A DNA stretch of 64,000 nt from Haloarchaeobius sp. FL176 (GTDB taxonomy: Archaea; Halobacteriota; Halobacteria; Halobacteriales; Natrialbaceae): contig NZ_JANJYH010000014.1 of NCBI RefSeq assembly GCF_024609245.1, positions 16,495-80,494 on the forward strand. Direction: 5' to 3'. This document shows positions 35,781-44,390 of the stretch, in pieces (the stretch's first letter is position 1; every line of letters begins with the position of its first letter). The position numbers were made by a program, and so were the translations under genes. The notes beneath the pieces were generated by a model that worked only from the letters and a program-made list of their open reading frames with translations, had not been told where the DNA came from and searched no databases.

Positions 35781-37004
35781 ATGCGTAGACGCAGCCTCCT
35801 TCAAATTGCCGCGGCAACCGTCCCCGCTACCTCCGCCGGCTGCCTCGCCATGCTCGGGTCCAGCGAAACGTCGGGTTCTGGTGAAGCGTCCGAACCTGAC
35901 GAATCGCCGGAACTAGACGGTTGGCCGATGGTCGGCGGTGGCCCAGCCCTCCAGAACAGTCGAAAGTCATTCGAAGCGAATGCCACCGAAGCACCGACCC
36001 GTAGGCTCTGGGAGAAGAAGGATTCCGCATTCACACCCGCAAGCGACGGTGAATCACTGTATTTCGCCCGCTCATATGATTCCGTACTCACGCGAATCGA
36101 CCCTACCGACGGAACGGAGACGTGGAACACGGACCTGAATATCGGAGGGGCAGAGTTTCCACCGGCGATACACGACGGGACAGCGTTCGTCCCAGGCTTC
36201 GGGGGTGTCGTCGCGGTCGAGACGGACTCGGGTGAGGTCGCGTGGTCGACTGACGAGGTACTATCGGCGTCGGCTCCCCCGACCGTCGCCGACGGGTCGT
36301 TGTATGTCGTCTCCGGCGCAGAGCCCGACAGCCCGGCCGGTGTTGTCTCGCTATCGACCGACGACGGCTCCGTGGAGTGGACCGCACCGGGCGACTTCCG
36401 TGGCCCTGCTGCGGTCGACGATGGGACACTCGTCGTGCGGGCGGAGGAGCATGGTGGGGCGGCTATCGATGCCGAAAGCGGTGACGTTCTCTGGGAGTCG
36501 AGCGAGCATCTGTTCGACACACCGCTGTCAGTCGCCGACGGGTATGCGGTCGGGGTCACGGACCGGGATGGTGCCAGCGATACAATCGGCCGTGCTCTCG
36601 TCCGACTCGACCTCGAGACCGGGGAGACGCGCTGGACCCGGGACGTCGACGCCAGGTATCCACCGGGCGTTGCCATCGCAGGGGACGAGGTGTTCGTTCA
36701 CGACACCGACCGTATCACGGGCTACGAGCTCGACGACGCGACCGTCACGACTGAGATCCGGTACCCGGGAGCCGCTGGACCGTTGGTGGTGGCGGACGAT
36801 GGGTTCCTCCTCGGAACGTGGGACGGGGAGGCCGCCCGGGTCGACCGCGACGGCACTCAGCGGTGGGTGATGACCGTCAGGAGAGTCAGGAGAGAGGACA
36901 TGGTGCAACACGCCGTATACTCCCTACTCCACGACGGATCGCGGCCGGTCGTCACGAGCTACGGCGGCGACGTGTACGTGCCCGAAGCCCCGGCTACGGA
37001 GTGA
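35781..37004 (+). CDS. PQQ-like beta-propeller lipoprotein
   Basis: 407 residues. MRRRSLLQIAAATVPATSAGC is a Tat signal with lipobox, so the protein is anchored outside. The rest contains repeated propeller blades of the type DGSLYVVSG..., LSTDDGSVEWTA, DAESGDVLWES and LDLETGETRWTRD (GxxxW ends). It most likely forms a BamB/PQQ-type propeller used for binding or assembly rather than catalysis. It follows the previous lipoprotein by 18 bases. Confidence 0.87.
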   Translation: MRRRSLLQIAAATVPATSAGCLAMLGSSETSGSGEASEPDESPELDGWPMVGGGPALQNSRKSFEANATEAPTRRLWEKKDSAFTPASDGESLYFARSYDSVLTRIDPTDGTETWNTDLNIGGAEFPPAIHDGTAFVPGFGGVVAVETDSGEVAWSTDEVLSASAPPTVADGSLYVVSGAEPDSPAGVVSLSTDDGSVEWTAPGDFRGPAAVDDGTLVVRAEEHGGAAIDAESGDVLWESSEHLFDTPLSVADGYAVGVTDRDGASDTIGRALVRLDLETGETRWTRDVDARYPPGVAIAGDEVFVHDTDRITGYELDDATVTTEIRYPGAAGPLVVADDGFLLGTWDGEAARVDRDGTQRWVMTVRRVRREDMVQHAVYSLLHDGSRPVVTSYGGDVYVPEAPATE

Positions 37005-37357
37005 TTTGCAGCCTGTGTTCGTTTGTTAGTAGCTGAGTGAGTACATAGTCCGTCAGAGTCCGTATCCCGCGACACAACTGCGCTCCTTAACCTTCCAGTG
37101 CTTGCGGGGCGGGGGGGTGTCGAAACGGCCTTGCTCTTTCTGAGTCCACCAGGGCTGTGGATGGGTCGGCGAGCAACGTGGCGGAAGACTGGTGTCTCTT
37201 TCCGGCACGCACCGCTCGCCGCGTGCCGCCCTCCGCGTCGTTCTCACCGTGGGAAAAGACATCCCTCGGTACGTTTGGTCTTCCAGTCGCTGTCCAATGA
37301 TGGTCCCACTGCGAATACGTCGATACATCTAATACATCCGAAGACAAAAGAATACAT
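37005..37357. other. intergenic DNA with a copy of a GC-rich repeat word
   Basis: No credible gene. 37090-37160 shares a pattern with 38455-38560 (GTGCTTGCGGGG, a G-run, CGGCCT, CTTTCT.AGTCCACCAGGGC). The end of the region (aatacatATG) leads into the wHTH gene. The short frames on both strands are shadows. Confidence 0.5.
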
Positions 37358-37717
37358 ATGCCGATCGACATCGAGACGTTCGAATCCTCTCTCGAGGACC
37401 ACCTCCAGAACCGTGGAGAGACGAACGCCGACCGCGTGATGCGGTTCCTCGCTGTCCATCCCGACAAGGCGTTCACCCAGAGCGAGATCCGCGACGCCAC
37501 CGACGTGAAAGCCGGCAGCATCAGCGTCGTCCTGTCGCGCCTCGAAGACCGCGGCCTCGTCCGTCACAAAGGCAACTACTGGGCGCTCGGCGAAGCCGAC
37601 GACGTCGCTGCCTACACGAACATGGCCGAGAGCACGCGAACAGCCAACGACCGCTTCGGTGAAGAGGATATGGACGAGTGGCTGGAACATGCCGTCGACG
37701 ACGAGGACACTGAATGA
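37358..37717 (+). CDS. winged-helix antitoxin-like regulator (partner of PemK-like toxin)
   Basis: 119 residues. A MarR-type winged helix spans about 20-75 (RVMRFLAVHPDKAFTQSEIRDATDVKAGSISVVLSRLEDRGLV), followed by an acidic tail. The stop overlaps the start of the PemK-like gene by 4 bases. By position and acidic tail it is the likely antitoxin and autoregulator of the pair. Confidence 0.82.
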   Translation: MPIDIETFESSLEDHLQNRGETNADRVMRFLAVHPDKAFTQSEIRDATDVKAGSISVVLSRLEDRGLVRHKGNYWALGEADDVAAYTNMAESTRTANDRFGEEDMDEWLEHAVDDEDTE

Positions 37718-38055
37718 GCTATCAGCGAGGCGATGTCGTCTGGGGGCCCGACCCGTTCAAATCCGGTGAGAACCCGCGGCCGTGGCTGATTCTTAACAAC
37801 GATAGCCACCCGTTCGGGGACGAGGAGTACATGACCGTCACGCTGACGACGACACCACACGACGAAGGTATTCCCATCGAAGACACTGACTGGGTCGAGG
37901 GCGGGATGCCGCGCCAGAGCTACGCCTCGCCGTGGGTGGTGGCTTCCCCGAAGCACGCCGCGATTGTTCGGCGGCAGGGGCGGCTAGAGGAGTCGTTCGT
38001 TCAGACTGTCGTCGACGCTCTCGAGACCTATCTCGAACCACCGACCGAGGAATGA
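37714..38055 (+). CDS. PemK/MazF-like toxin
   Basis: 113 residues. YQRGDVVWGPDPF...NPRPWLILNND is the N-terminal beta-barrel signature of PemK/MazF proteins (Gly-Asp-Val and R-P-x-hydrophobic). The family cleaves mRNA. Overlaps at both ends (4 bases each) make a three-gene operon with the wHTH gene and the small ORF after it. Confidence 0.85.
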   Translation: MSYQRGDVVWGPDPFKSGENPRPWLILNNDSHPFGDEEYMTVTLTTTPHDEGIPIEDTDWVEGGMPRQSYASPWVVASPKHAAIVRRQGRLEESFVQTVVDALETYLEPPTEE

Positions 38056-38381
38056 CCAATCACCCGACTGTGTACGATGTCCAAGAGCGAACAGGCACTC
38101 CTGACGATGTATCCGTCGACAGCGTTTGTGAACGCACGCTTTCCCGGGCTGCCGATCCGCGAACAAACCACCCGGATGCGCACCTCGACGCGACGATGGC
38201 TACAGTCGTCGATCGATACGAGGAATCAGTTGTCCGGGCGGTCATTCACCGGATCCTCGTCGACGGTGTCCCGTTTCGGACCGCTGTTGCAGACCACGAG
38301 ATCGTGGCTCTCGATGGAGTCCGGATCGGGACGGTCGCGACACAGACTCTCGACGAGCTGAATACAGAACAGCTAGCGTAG
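38052..38381 (+). CDS. small protein at the end of the toxin operon, unknown function
   Basis: 109 residues, acidic. DATMATVVDRYEESVVRAVIHRILVDGVPFRTAVADHEIVALDGVRIGTVA suggests a helical then strand-rich fold. The ATG at 38052 overlaps the toxin stop (ATGA). No family recognised; it could be a third component or a bystander. Confidence 0.6.
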   Translation: MTNHPTVYDVQERTGTPDDVSVDSVCERTLSRAADPRTNHPDAHLDATMATVVDRYEESVVRAVIHRILVDGVPFRTAVADHEIVALDGVRIGTVATQTLDELNTEQLA

Positions 38382-38394
38382 CTCTTCGAAAGCC

Positions 38395-39640
38395 CTCGGC
38401 CGCTCGGCATCCCGCGACCACACGAGACTGCGTCTCGTTTGCTCCCGTTCGCTGCGCTCACGGGAACCACGCTGCGCTCCTCGTGCCTGCGGTGCTTGCG
38501 GGGTCGGGGGACGACCGAGGCGGCCTCGCCCTTTCTAAGTCCACCAGGGCCTGGGGAAGTCGATTCTCGACGAAGAGAGGGACAGATCGGTCGTCCACGA
38601 CCAGTCCACCTGAGCATCCGGACCAGTCGGGAGCTCGGTCTCACATCGTGTCCACCTGTGACATTCCCCGAGAGCCGGTCAGACCTCCGTCCAGCACCGC
38701 GAGTCTACTGTCCGGTGTGTCCGCAGCGGTCCGTTCGGGGTGGACTCCTCGGGTTGTGCGCGCTCCGGCCGTGCAGACCGTTCCTGCCGGGCCCGGGCTT
38801 TCGCGGTTCCGTTGCGTCTGCGACGGACGGGCCACGGTCCTGGGCCGGGTCGGGCCGAGTGCAGCCGCCCGAGACCGGACGCACCCGAGAGCGGGCCTGC
38901 GAGCACTCGGCCCGCGACCGGGTCCGACCGGAGCCGGGCCGGCTCCATCTTCGCCTGCGAGCGCCGACGCTCGAACCCGCTCTCGCGTCGACGCTCGCTG
39001 GGCTCAGACGCGGCCTCTTGCGCGGTCCGGGACGGGCTGCTCGCCGTGCCGGCGACCCCGACAAACAGCTTCGGGGTCGCCGTCACCCGCGCTCGTCGGC
39101 CAGCGACGCCTCGTGCCTCGGCGTCGCTGACTGTCCTCGCGCGGGCTGGCTGCGCTGCCTGCCGGGCGTGCGCTCAAACTCGCTCGGCGCGCGGGGACGG
39201 TGCCGGGCTGCGGCTCCCAGCCCCGAGCTTCCACGCTCGCGAACGAGTTCGCTCGCAGGGACTCCTCGGGGGCTGGTCGCCGGTCCGGGCTGTGTCCCGC
39301 GCGCCGTCGCTCGCTGCGGCCTTGTGCGAGGCCGTCCACCGACGTAAACCGTGCTGCTTGCCGTCTCTGTCCCGCCTGCGTTGCGTCTGGCGACGGACGC
39401 GGCGAGACAGACCCGCGGGTCAGCAGGATTACGTCGGTGAGCGCGCGCTCACCGCGAGCTTCCACCCCTCACTGGAGTGGTGCGGCACTCCTGTCGGCGT
39501 CGCGCCGCGCCGAACAAGTTCGGCTGAAGGCGCGCCGCGAGCGCCTCGGGGACAGAGTCCCTGAGGACGTTCCGAGATGAGAGCCACGGCTGGTGAGTCG
39601 TGGTGTCGGAAGAAGACGCCGTGTGAGCGCCTTCGATGGT
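38395..39640. other. GC-rich block without a credible protein gene
   Basis: About 1.25 kb. Open frames exist in nearly every phase on both strands simply because stop codons are rare in this composition; all give Arg/Pro/Ser-rich basic peptides unlike the acidic proteins around. The block is full of short complementary words (CGCTCG/CGAGCG, GCGCGC) and begins with the word GTGCTTGCGGGG also found at 37.1 kb. Candidates are a large structured RNA, a replication-related region or decayed repeats. Confidence 0.5.
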
Positions 39641-39657
39641 ACCCTTGAGTGATACCA

Positions 39658-40656
39658 ATGTCTAGTAGAAACACGATCCGTGATGAAGGTTCGGACGGAC
39701 AGACGACTGAACAACTGACCCTCGAGGACGCGATCGAGGACGACGGTGAACTGCTCACAGAAGCAGCGTGTGGGGAGCACGCACCTGAGCTGCGACCCAC
39801 GGTGGAACTCGAGAAGCAGGGTCGAATCGACTACGACTGGAGCCGGAAATCCGGGCTGGACCACCCGTACGGGACGACGCTCGCAGCGGAAGAGCGGCGG
39901 CTGGCAGAAGAGCAAGAACTGACTCGGCAGCGAGACCGTGCGCTGGCAGCTGAAGAGGCGGGCATCAACCGGGAGCAGTCGTGCAGGATGCAGACCGAGC
40001 AGGAGTCCAGCGAGCGCGTTCGTGAGTTCCGAGAGCGAGGCGTGCTCGGAAGCGGTGGCGATCCCGACATCGACCCGCGTGAACAACTCGACGCGGACAC
40101 CCTGGGCGGGGTGAACCGATACGGGATGCAGCTGGCAGAGCGCTTTCGTGGACCGTCTCAGGGAGCCTACGCGAAGCAACTCGCGGAGAAGGTCGCGTGC
40201 CAAGACATGGGGTTGACGGCGGCCGTTCTGAAGACGAACGAAGACGTGGCGAAAGGGACGGATGCAATCCAGCCCATCGCGACCCTCGAAGAGTGGATGG
40301 GTCATCCAAAGTACTCGATTCAGGCGAACGTCGAAGCTGAGGTCAGGACGCTCTACCAGCCAGCGGCGGTCAACCAGCAACAGGTCGGCGCGCTCGACGA
40401 CGGTTCTGGGACGGCGAAGCTGACAATCTGGAAGCGCTCCAAGGTGGAGACGGTGCTCCGCGAGGGAGACAAGGTACGGTTGCTGAACTGCGAGGTGGGC
40501 TGGTACGGTGGCGAACCGACGTTGGCCGTGACGTCGGAGTCAGAGGTGACCGTGCTCGAACGCGGTGATGGCCCAAGCCCGCGAAACGGGACGGTGACCC
40601 ATGCGAACTTCAGCGCGGGGTCGACCGAACAACGCCTGGACGTCGTCCGGGACTGA
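39658..40656 (+). CDS. OB-fold single-strand DNA-binding-like protein
   Basis: 332 residues from MSSRN (39658; an ATG at 39649 adds three residues). The first 170 residues are charged and helical (LAAEERRLAEEQELTRQRDRALAAEEAG). The C-terminal third looks like an OB-fold of the RPA type (about 220-315): VEAEVRTLYQPAA...GTAKLTIWKRSK...GDKVRLLNCEVGWYGGEPTLAV. Proteins of this sort are common on haloarchaeal plasmids and may aid replication or maintenance. It directly follows the GC-rich non-coding block. Confidence 0.75.
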   Translation: MSSRNTIRDEGSDGQTTEQLTLEDAIEDDGELLTEAACGEHAPELRPTVELEKQGRIDYDWSRKSGLDHPYGTTLAAEERRLAEEQELTRQRDRALAAEEAGINREQSCRMQTEQESSERVREFRERGVLGSGGDPDIDPREQLDADTLGGVNRYGMQLAERFRGPSQGAYAKQLAEKVACQDMGLTAAVLKTNEDVAKGTDAIQPIATLEEWMGHPKYSIQANVEAEVRTLYQPAAVNQQQVGALDDGSGTAKLTIWKRSKVETVLREGDKVRLLNCEVGWYGGEPTLAVTSESEVTVLERGDGPSPRNGTVTHANFSAGSTEQRLDVVRD

Positions 40657-41051
40657 GCTCGCAGCCTCTTCTCTCGACCACTTGCATCTCTCTTTTTGCC
40701 GACGTGACGGTGAGGTGTGGCAGTTGTCTGTGTACTCTCTCTGTCTGCTCGTCTCACACCTGGCACCGCAACCCCGCCTCCCCACCCTCCGCTCCGTGCT
40801 CGCTGCGCTGCGCGCGCAGCCACGACCTCGGTTACTGAACGAGGACATTCCCGTAGAGAGTGTGCCAAGGGCACAAAGCAGAAAAAATACCCAGCCACCG
40901 CCCCACCTTCGCACTGCTAGTTCCACATGAAACACTCGAAACGGTGGTATAGTGCTTCATCCTCCTTGTTTTGGCCGATAAGTTAATACTCGAAGCAATT
41001 ATTTACCTCGTAACTACGTGGGTAGCGAACGTAGTTTAGGTAGGGAAACTC
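40657..41051. other. intergenic DNA
   Basis: No credible gene. 40750-40900 is GC-rich; 40975-41010 is AT-rich (agttaatactcg, aattatttacc) and probably carries the promoter of the gene starting at 41052. Confidence 0.5.
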
Positions 41052-41215
41052 ATGGCCAAACAAGATATCGTGGAACATCTTGAGGGCGAATTAGAACGGA
41101 CAGAAAGCGAACCAGATCTCGAGGAACCAAACCGCTGCGCGCACTGTGACACGCTTCTACCCTATGAGGAGTACAACCAACACTCTCCTCAAACGGATTT
41201 TATCATACATACGAT

Positions 41216-42284
41216 GAGCGTGTCATAGAAAGCCTCCCAAGGGAGGCCGCAGGGTTTGGAAACTGTGTCCAGCAGTACCAACGCCCTGCAAGACGTGGCT
41301 TCGGTAGACGACTTCTTGAATGCAGCGGCTACCGAGACAGTACCGTTGTTCGAGCATCTTGAGTTCGAGTTTCTGCTGGAGTACGACGTGTTCGCCCCCG
41401 CTTGCCGGGGGCGAACACGAGTGCACCAGCCACCAGACCTCTTTCGCGGCTTTCTGCACTGCTACTACGAAGATGTCTACGGCACGCGTCCGGTTACACG
41501 AGAACTTCAGAACGGCCTTGTCTGGTACTACTGCGAGCTCGACAAACCGCCATCCAGAGACACGATTGATCGCTTTCTCACCGACCTCGAACACGTTATT
41601 GACGATGTTTTCGACAGACTCGTCGAGCAGGCCGCCGTCCGCGGCCTGCTCGACTCCACATACTCTATCGATTCGACGCACATCGAGGCGATTCAGTATA
41701 ACGACGCGGCGTCATGGAACTACGACCCAACAGCCGAAGAGTACTACTACGGCTTCGGCTGTACGATCGTCTCGACCGGTGCAAAGATCCCGATTGCAGC
41801 GGAGTTCACACAGGCCAAACAAGCAGACCAAGAGACGGCGATGCGCGTCACACGTGACGCGCTCGCCGTCGATACACCTGTCTGGATGCTTGGAGACAGC
41901 GCCTACGACATCCTCGATTGGCACGACTACCTGCTGACCGCAGGAGTCGTGCCAATCGCTCCATACAATCCGCGAAACACTGACGACCCGAAAGACATCG
42001 AATACAGAGTCGAAGACCGGATCGAGAAACACAGCGAGGACGTTCAGCTGAAACAATCAATCTTGGAAGAGACGTACAACAACCGGACAGGGGTCGAACG
42101 AACCAACGATGCAGTCAAGGACTGCGGCCTCGGGCACGTCCGCGCCCGAGGCCGCGTCCACGCACGAACAGAAGTGTTTGTTGCGCTGTGTCTTCGGATC
42201 GTCATTGCAATCACCAACTACGAGCGAGGACACGATCCAGGACGTGAGAAGCTCAAGCTATGAGTTGGATTCTATGACACGCTC
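41216..42284 (+). mobile_element. insertion sequence, about 1069 bp, with 6-bp target duplication
   Basis: Perfect 15-bp terminal repeats GAGCGTGTCATAGAA at 41216-41230 and the complement at 42270-42284. TACGAT is repeated just outside (41210-41215 and 42285-42290). Removing the element and one repeat restores an open reading frame, proving insertion into a gene. Confidence 0.93.
41256..42263 (+). CDS. DDE transposase (IS4/IS5 superfamily)
   Basis: 335 residues. Catalytic residues can be placed at YSIDSTHIEAIQYND, VWMLGDSAYDILDW and the late NRTGVERTNDAVKDCGLGHVRARG. The frame is intact. The exact family is not certain from inspection. A Met at 41256 is used; the frame is short of other starts. 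Confidence 0.85.
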   Translation: METVSSSTNALQDVASVDDFLNAAATETVPLFEHLEFEFLLEYDVFAPACRGRTRVHQPPDLFRGFLHCYYEDVYGTRPVTRELQNGLVWYYCELDKPPSRDTIDRFLTDLEHVIDDVFDRLVEQAAVRGLLDSTYSIDSTHIEAIQYNDAASWNYDPTAEEYYYGFGCTIVSTGAKIPIAAEFTQAKQADQETAMRVTRDALAVDTPVWMLGDSAYDILDWHDYLLTAGVVPIAPYNPRNTDDPKDIEYRVEDRIEKHSEDVQLKQSILEETYNNRTGVERTNDAVKDCGLGHVRARGRVHARTEVFVALCLRIVIAITNYERGHDPGREKLKL

Positions 42285-42396
42285 TACGATACCTGGTGAT
42301 GGAATGCATACTCCACCTTCAAAAGAGATGTATTGCTCAACGGGTTGCTTCGTCGCTAGTCTGAGGGAACTCTACGGCGAGCCCCCTATCTGACCG

Positions 42397-42960
42397 TCAC
42401 TTCTGCTTCAGTACGACCGCTCGGTGGGTCGCCTGGTATTCGTTCGACGAATTGCGGACCTTGATGACGCCGTAGTTACCCTTCGAGACCCTGGATTCGT
42501 TCTCGATTGCTCGGATGGCACGCCGTAGGTTTTCCTGGCGTTCCCAGAGGGAGCCACTGCGAAGTGCGGACTTGGGGTCTGGGTCCATTAGTTCTACTGA
42601 CACAACCCATTCGATGTTGGGGTCCTTGTCGATGTGGTCACAGAGACGACGAATCTCCTCGTCGATGAGTGCGGTCAGGTCTTCACCGTTGACGATTTCG
42701 TCTCGTCGTTCGTGGATGATGTAAGACCGTGGTCCTTTGTCGACCTTGTTGACCATCCCGAGTTCTACCAGACGCTCAAGGCGCTGATACTTTGCCTCGG
42801 GGCAACGCTTGGTGATGGTGGCGGTCTTTACCGTCCTGTCGTTCGGGACTGTATAGCCCTGATTGCAGAGCCATACGACTATTTCCGCGAGGTCGTCCGC
42901 GATTCGAAGGTTCTTGCTTGATCGGTTCGTCAGTTCGTTCTCGATGTCGTTTGCTGTCAT
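42397..42960 (-). CDS. hypothetical protein with winged-helix-like N-terminal half
   Basis: 187 residues. ADDLAEIVVWLCNQGYTVPNDRTVKTATITKRCPEAKYQRLERLVELGMVNKVDKGPRSYIIHERRDEIV fits a winged helix. The C-terminal half is helical and contains no known motif. It converges on the IS-split gene with 3 bases between stops. Possibly a regulator. Confidence 0.65.
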   Translation of the reverse strand: MTANDIENELTNRSSKNLRIADDLAEIVVWLCNQGYTVPNDRTVKTATITKRCPEAKYQRLERLVELGMVNKVDKGPRSYIIHERRDEIVNGEDLTALIDEEIRRLCDHIDKDPNIEWVVSVELMDPDPKSALRSGSLWERQENLRRAIRAIENESRVSKGNYGVIKVRNSSNEYQATHRAVVLKQK

Positions 42961-43366
42961 AGTGTCTCACTGAACTGTAGATTTCACTTCGCCTCTCTGC
43001 GAATCGAAGAAGGTAAGTCAGCCCAGTGAGAACAACCATTGAGGCCTACTGAACTGACGCCCTCTATGCAGGAGGGTCACCCGACCGGTGCAACGGTCGG
43101 AATGCGGCTCAGTCGTACGCTTTTTTGGGCTGTGAACTTACCTCGCTCAGACATAAGTATGTACGTGCGCGCGCGTATTAAATCCCCTTGCTGGTAAGAA
43201 TAATCTGCTGTTTATATTATTTTACTAAATTCCGCAGGGAATTTTATTTAAGACACTCAGGTGATTTCCCGCCACTTAGGCAATTAAGGCATTTCCTATA
43301 TCCTTGGAAATGGTGCCACGCACATCGCCACCATGATAAATACGACATGCGCTCTAACTCCTCTGT
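42961..43366. other. intergenic DNA with a perfect hairpin
   Basis: CCGACCG-GTGCAA-CGGTCGG at 43081-43100 followed by a T6 run at about 43121 may be a terminator or an operator. 43150-43260 is AT-rich and could drive the CARF-like gene. No gene seen. Confidence 0.45.
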
Positions 43367-44095
43367 ATGGTGAACGCACCAGATCGAATCCACATCGCTC
43401 CTCAGGGTTACGAGACGGAGCGGATATTTGAGCCCGTCATCGAGCAAAAAGCAGATTTAGTCTATTTATTGGTTGCCGAAGATGAATCTGAGCAGGGACA
43501 CGACTGTCGAATACAGGTCGTTGAGCGGCTGGATGAAGAAGGTATCGAGGTAGAGGAAATCGAATGCCCACTATTTGATTTTCAAGCTGCATTCCGAGAA
43601 ATTTCTCGGTTAATCCAAGAACATCCTGACGATTATGTCGCGGTGAACATATCCTCAGGCTCGAAAATCACTGCAATCAGTGGAACACTAGCCTGTATGC
43701 TCAATAATGGGGAGCCCTACTACGTGAAAGTCGGAGATTACGGAGAAGAACCCGTTAATACTGATGTTCAGGGGTTAGTAGATATCCCAACTTACCCAAT
43801 AACGAGACCTGATACAGACTTAGTTAGGATATTGAACTATATCGCGGAGGAGAACGAATCGGACAACGAACCAAATATCAGCGACGTAATAGACTTTGCA
43901 TTGGAGGAGAGTCTATCCGTCATCGAAGACAGCGAAAGCGAATCTCAACACTATCACATTATTCAGCCTCAAGTAATCCAGCCTCTGAGTGAACAGGGAT
44001 ACCTGAAAATCATCTCCTATGGTGGAGAAAAACGTCTTCAAGTGACGGAGAAAGGGCTGAGGACGATAGAGCTGTCGTCCGAACTATTTGAGTAG
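43367..44095 (+). CDS. CARF-like / HFX_2341-family regulator with winged helix
   Basis: 242 residues. The N-terminal Rossmann-like half (about 1-140) ends with VAVNISSGSKITAISGTLACML, the ligand-loop signature of CARF proteins such as Csa3. The C-terminal half is a winged helix (about 150-240: YLKIISYGGEKRLQVTEKGLRTIE). Haloarchaeal relatives are labelled HFX_2341 or DUF6293. No CRISPR array or cas gene is visible here, so the ligand and target are unknown. Slightly AT-rich, fitting recent transfer. Confidence 0.8.
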   Translation: MVNAPDRIHIAPQGYETERIFEPVIEQKADLVYLLVAEDESEQGHDCRIQVVERLDEEGIEVEEIECPLFDFQAAFREISRLIQEHPDDYVAVNISSGSKITAISGTLACMLNNGEPYYVKVGDYGEEPVNTDVQGLVDIPTYPITRPDTDLVRILNYIAEENESDNEPNISDVIDFALEESLSVIEDSESESQHYHIIQPQVIQPLSEQGYLKIISYGGEKRLQVTEKGLRTIELSSELFE

Positions 44096-44336
44096 ATACC
44101 TGAACTACGGCTGGCACCCTGAGATTACACGGCGCGAAATCCGGTTCACCGAATATGCACACGAGTCGGGGGTCACCGTATGCACACAGCTCCAATCATG
44201 GTCCCCTCAACCCACCTCTCTATTCGACTGTCCGATTCGAGCCGGATTATTGACGGCGAAATAGAGGCTCCAGTCCCTCGAAAAATAGGATTCCGGTGGA
44301 CGTGTGTACGACACGAGCCCCTCCCATTGACCTCAT

Positions 44337-44364
44337 TTATTACTCCCCTGTTGGGTGAGGGAGA
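44337..44364 (+). promoter_or_regulatory. T-rich box plus GC dyad, copy 11
   Basis: TTTATTA then CTCCC-CTGTTGGGTGA-GGGAG (5-bp stem, GGGTG in the loop), 26 bases before the ATG at 44391. It lies 12 kb from the other copies, in front of an unrelated gene. Confidence 0.65.
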
Positions 44365-44390
44365 CGGAAATACTCCCTCGGAGATTCTCG

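Larger units (their letters stand above)
41052..42393 (+). pseudogene. small zinc-finger gene split by an IS
   Basis: Before the IS: MAKQDIVEHLEGELERTESE..., CAHCDTLLPYEEYN...TDFIIHT. After it, in frame once one copy of TACGAT is removed: IPGDGMHTPPSKEMYCSTGCFVASLRELYGEPPI. The rejoined protein has about 89 residues and the Cys pairs CAHC and CSTGC, a likely zinc-binding protein. With the IS in place only 58 residues would be made. Confidence 0.82.

Noticed and set aside
35801..36676. 291-codon minus-strand frame opposite the propeller lipoprotein
   Set aside because: Ser/Thr/Pro-rich antisense shadow; the plus strand has a signal peptide and propeller repeats.
37005..37357. tRNA or small RNA gene in the GC-rich stretch before the toxin operon
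   Set aside because: No cloverleaf or T-loop pattern could be built; only the shared repeat word is supported.
38439..39347. 302-codon plus-strand frame in the GC-rich block
   Set aside because: The peptide is Arg/Pro/Ser-rich and basic, overlaps equally long frames in other phases, and has no haloarchaeal protein character; it follows from the lack of stop codons in GC-rich DNA.
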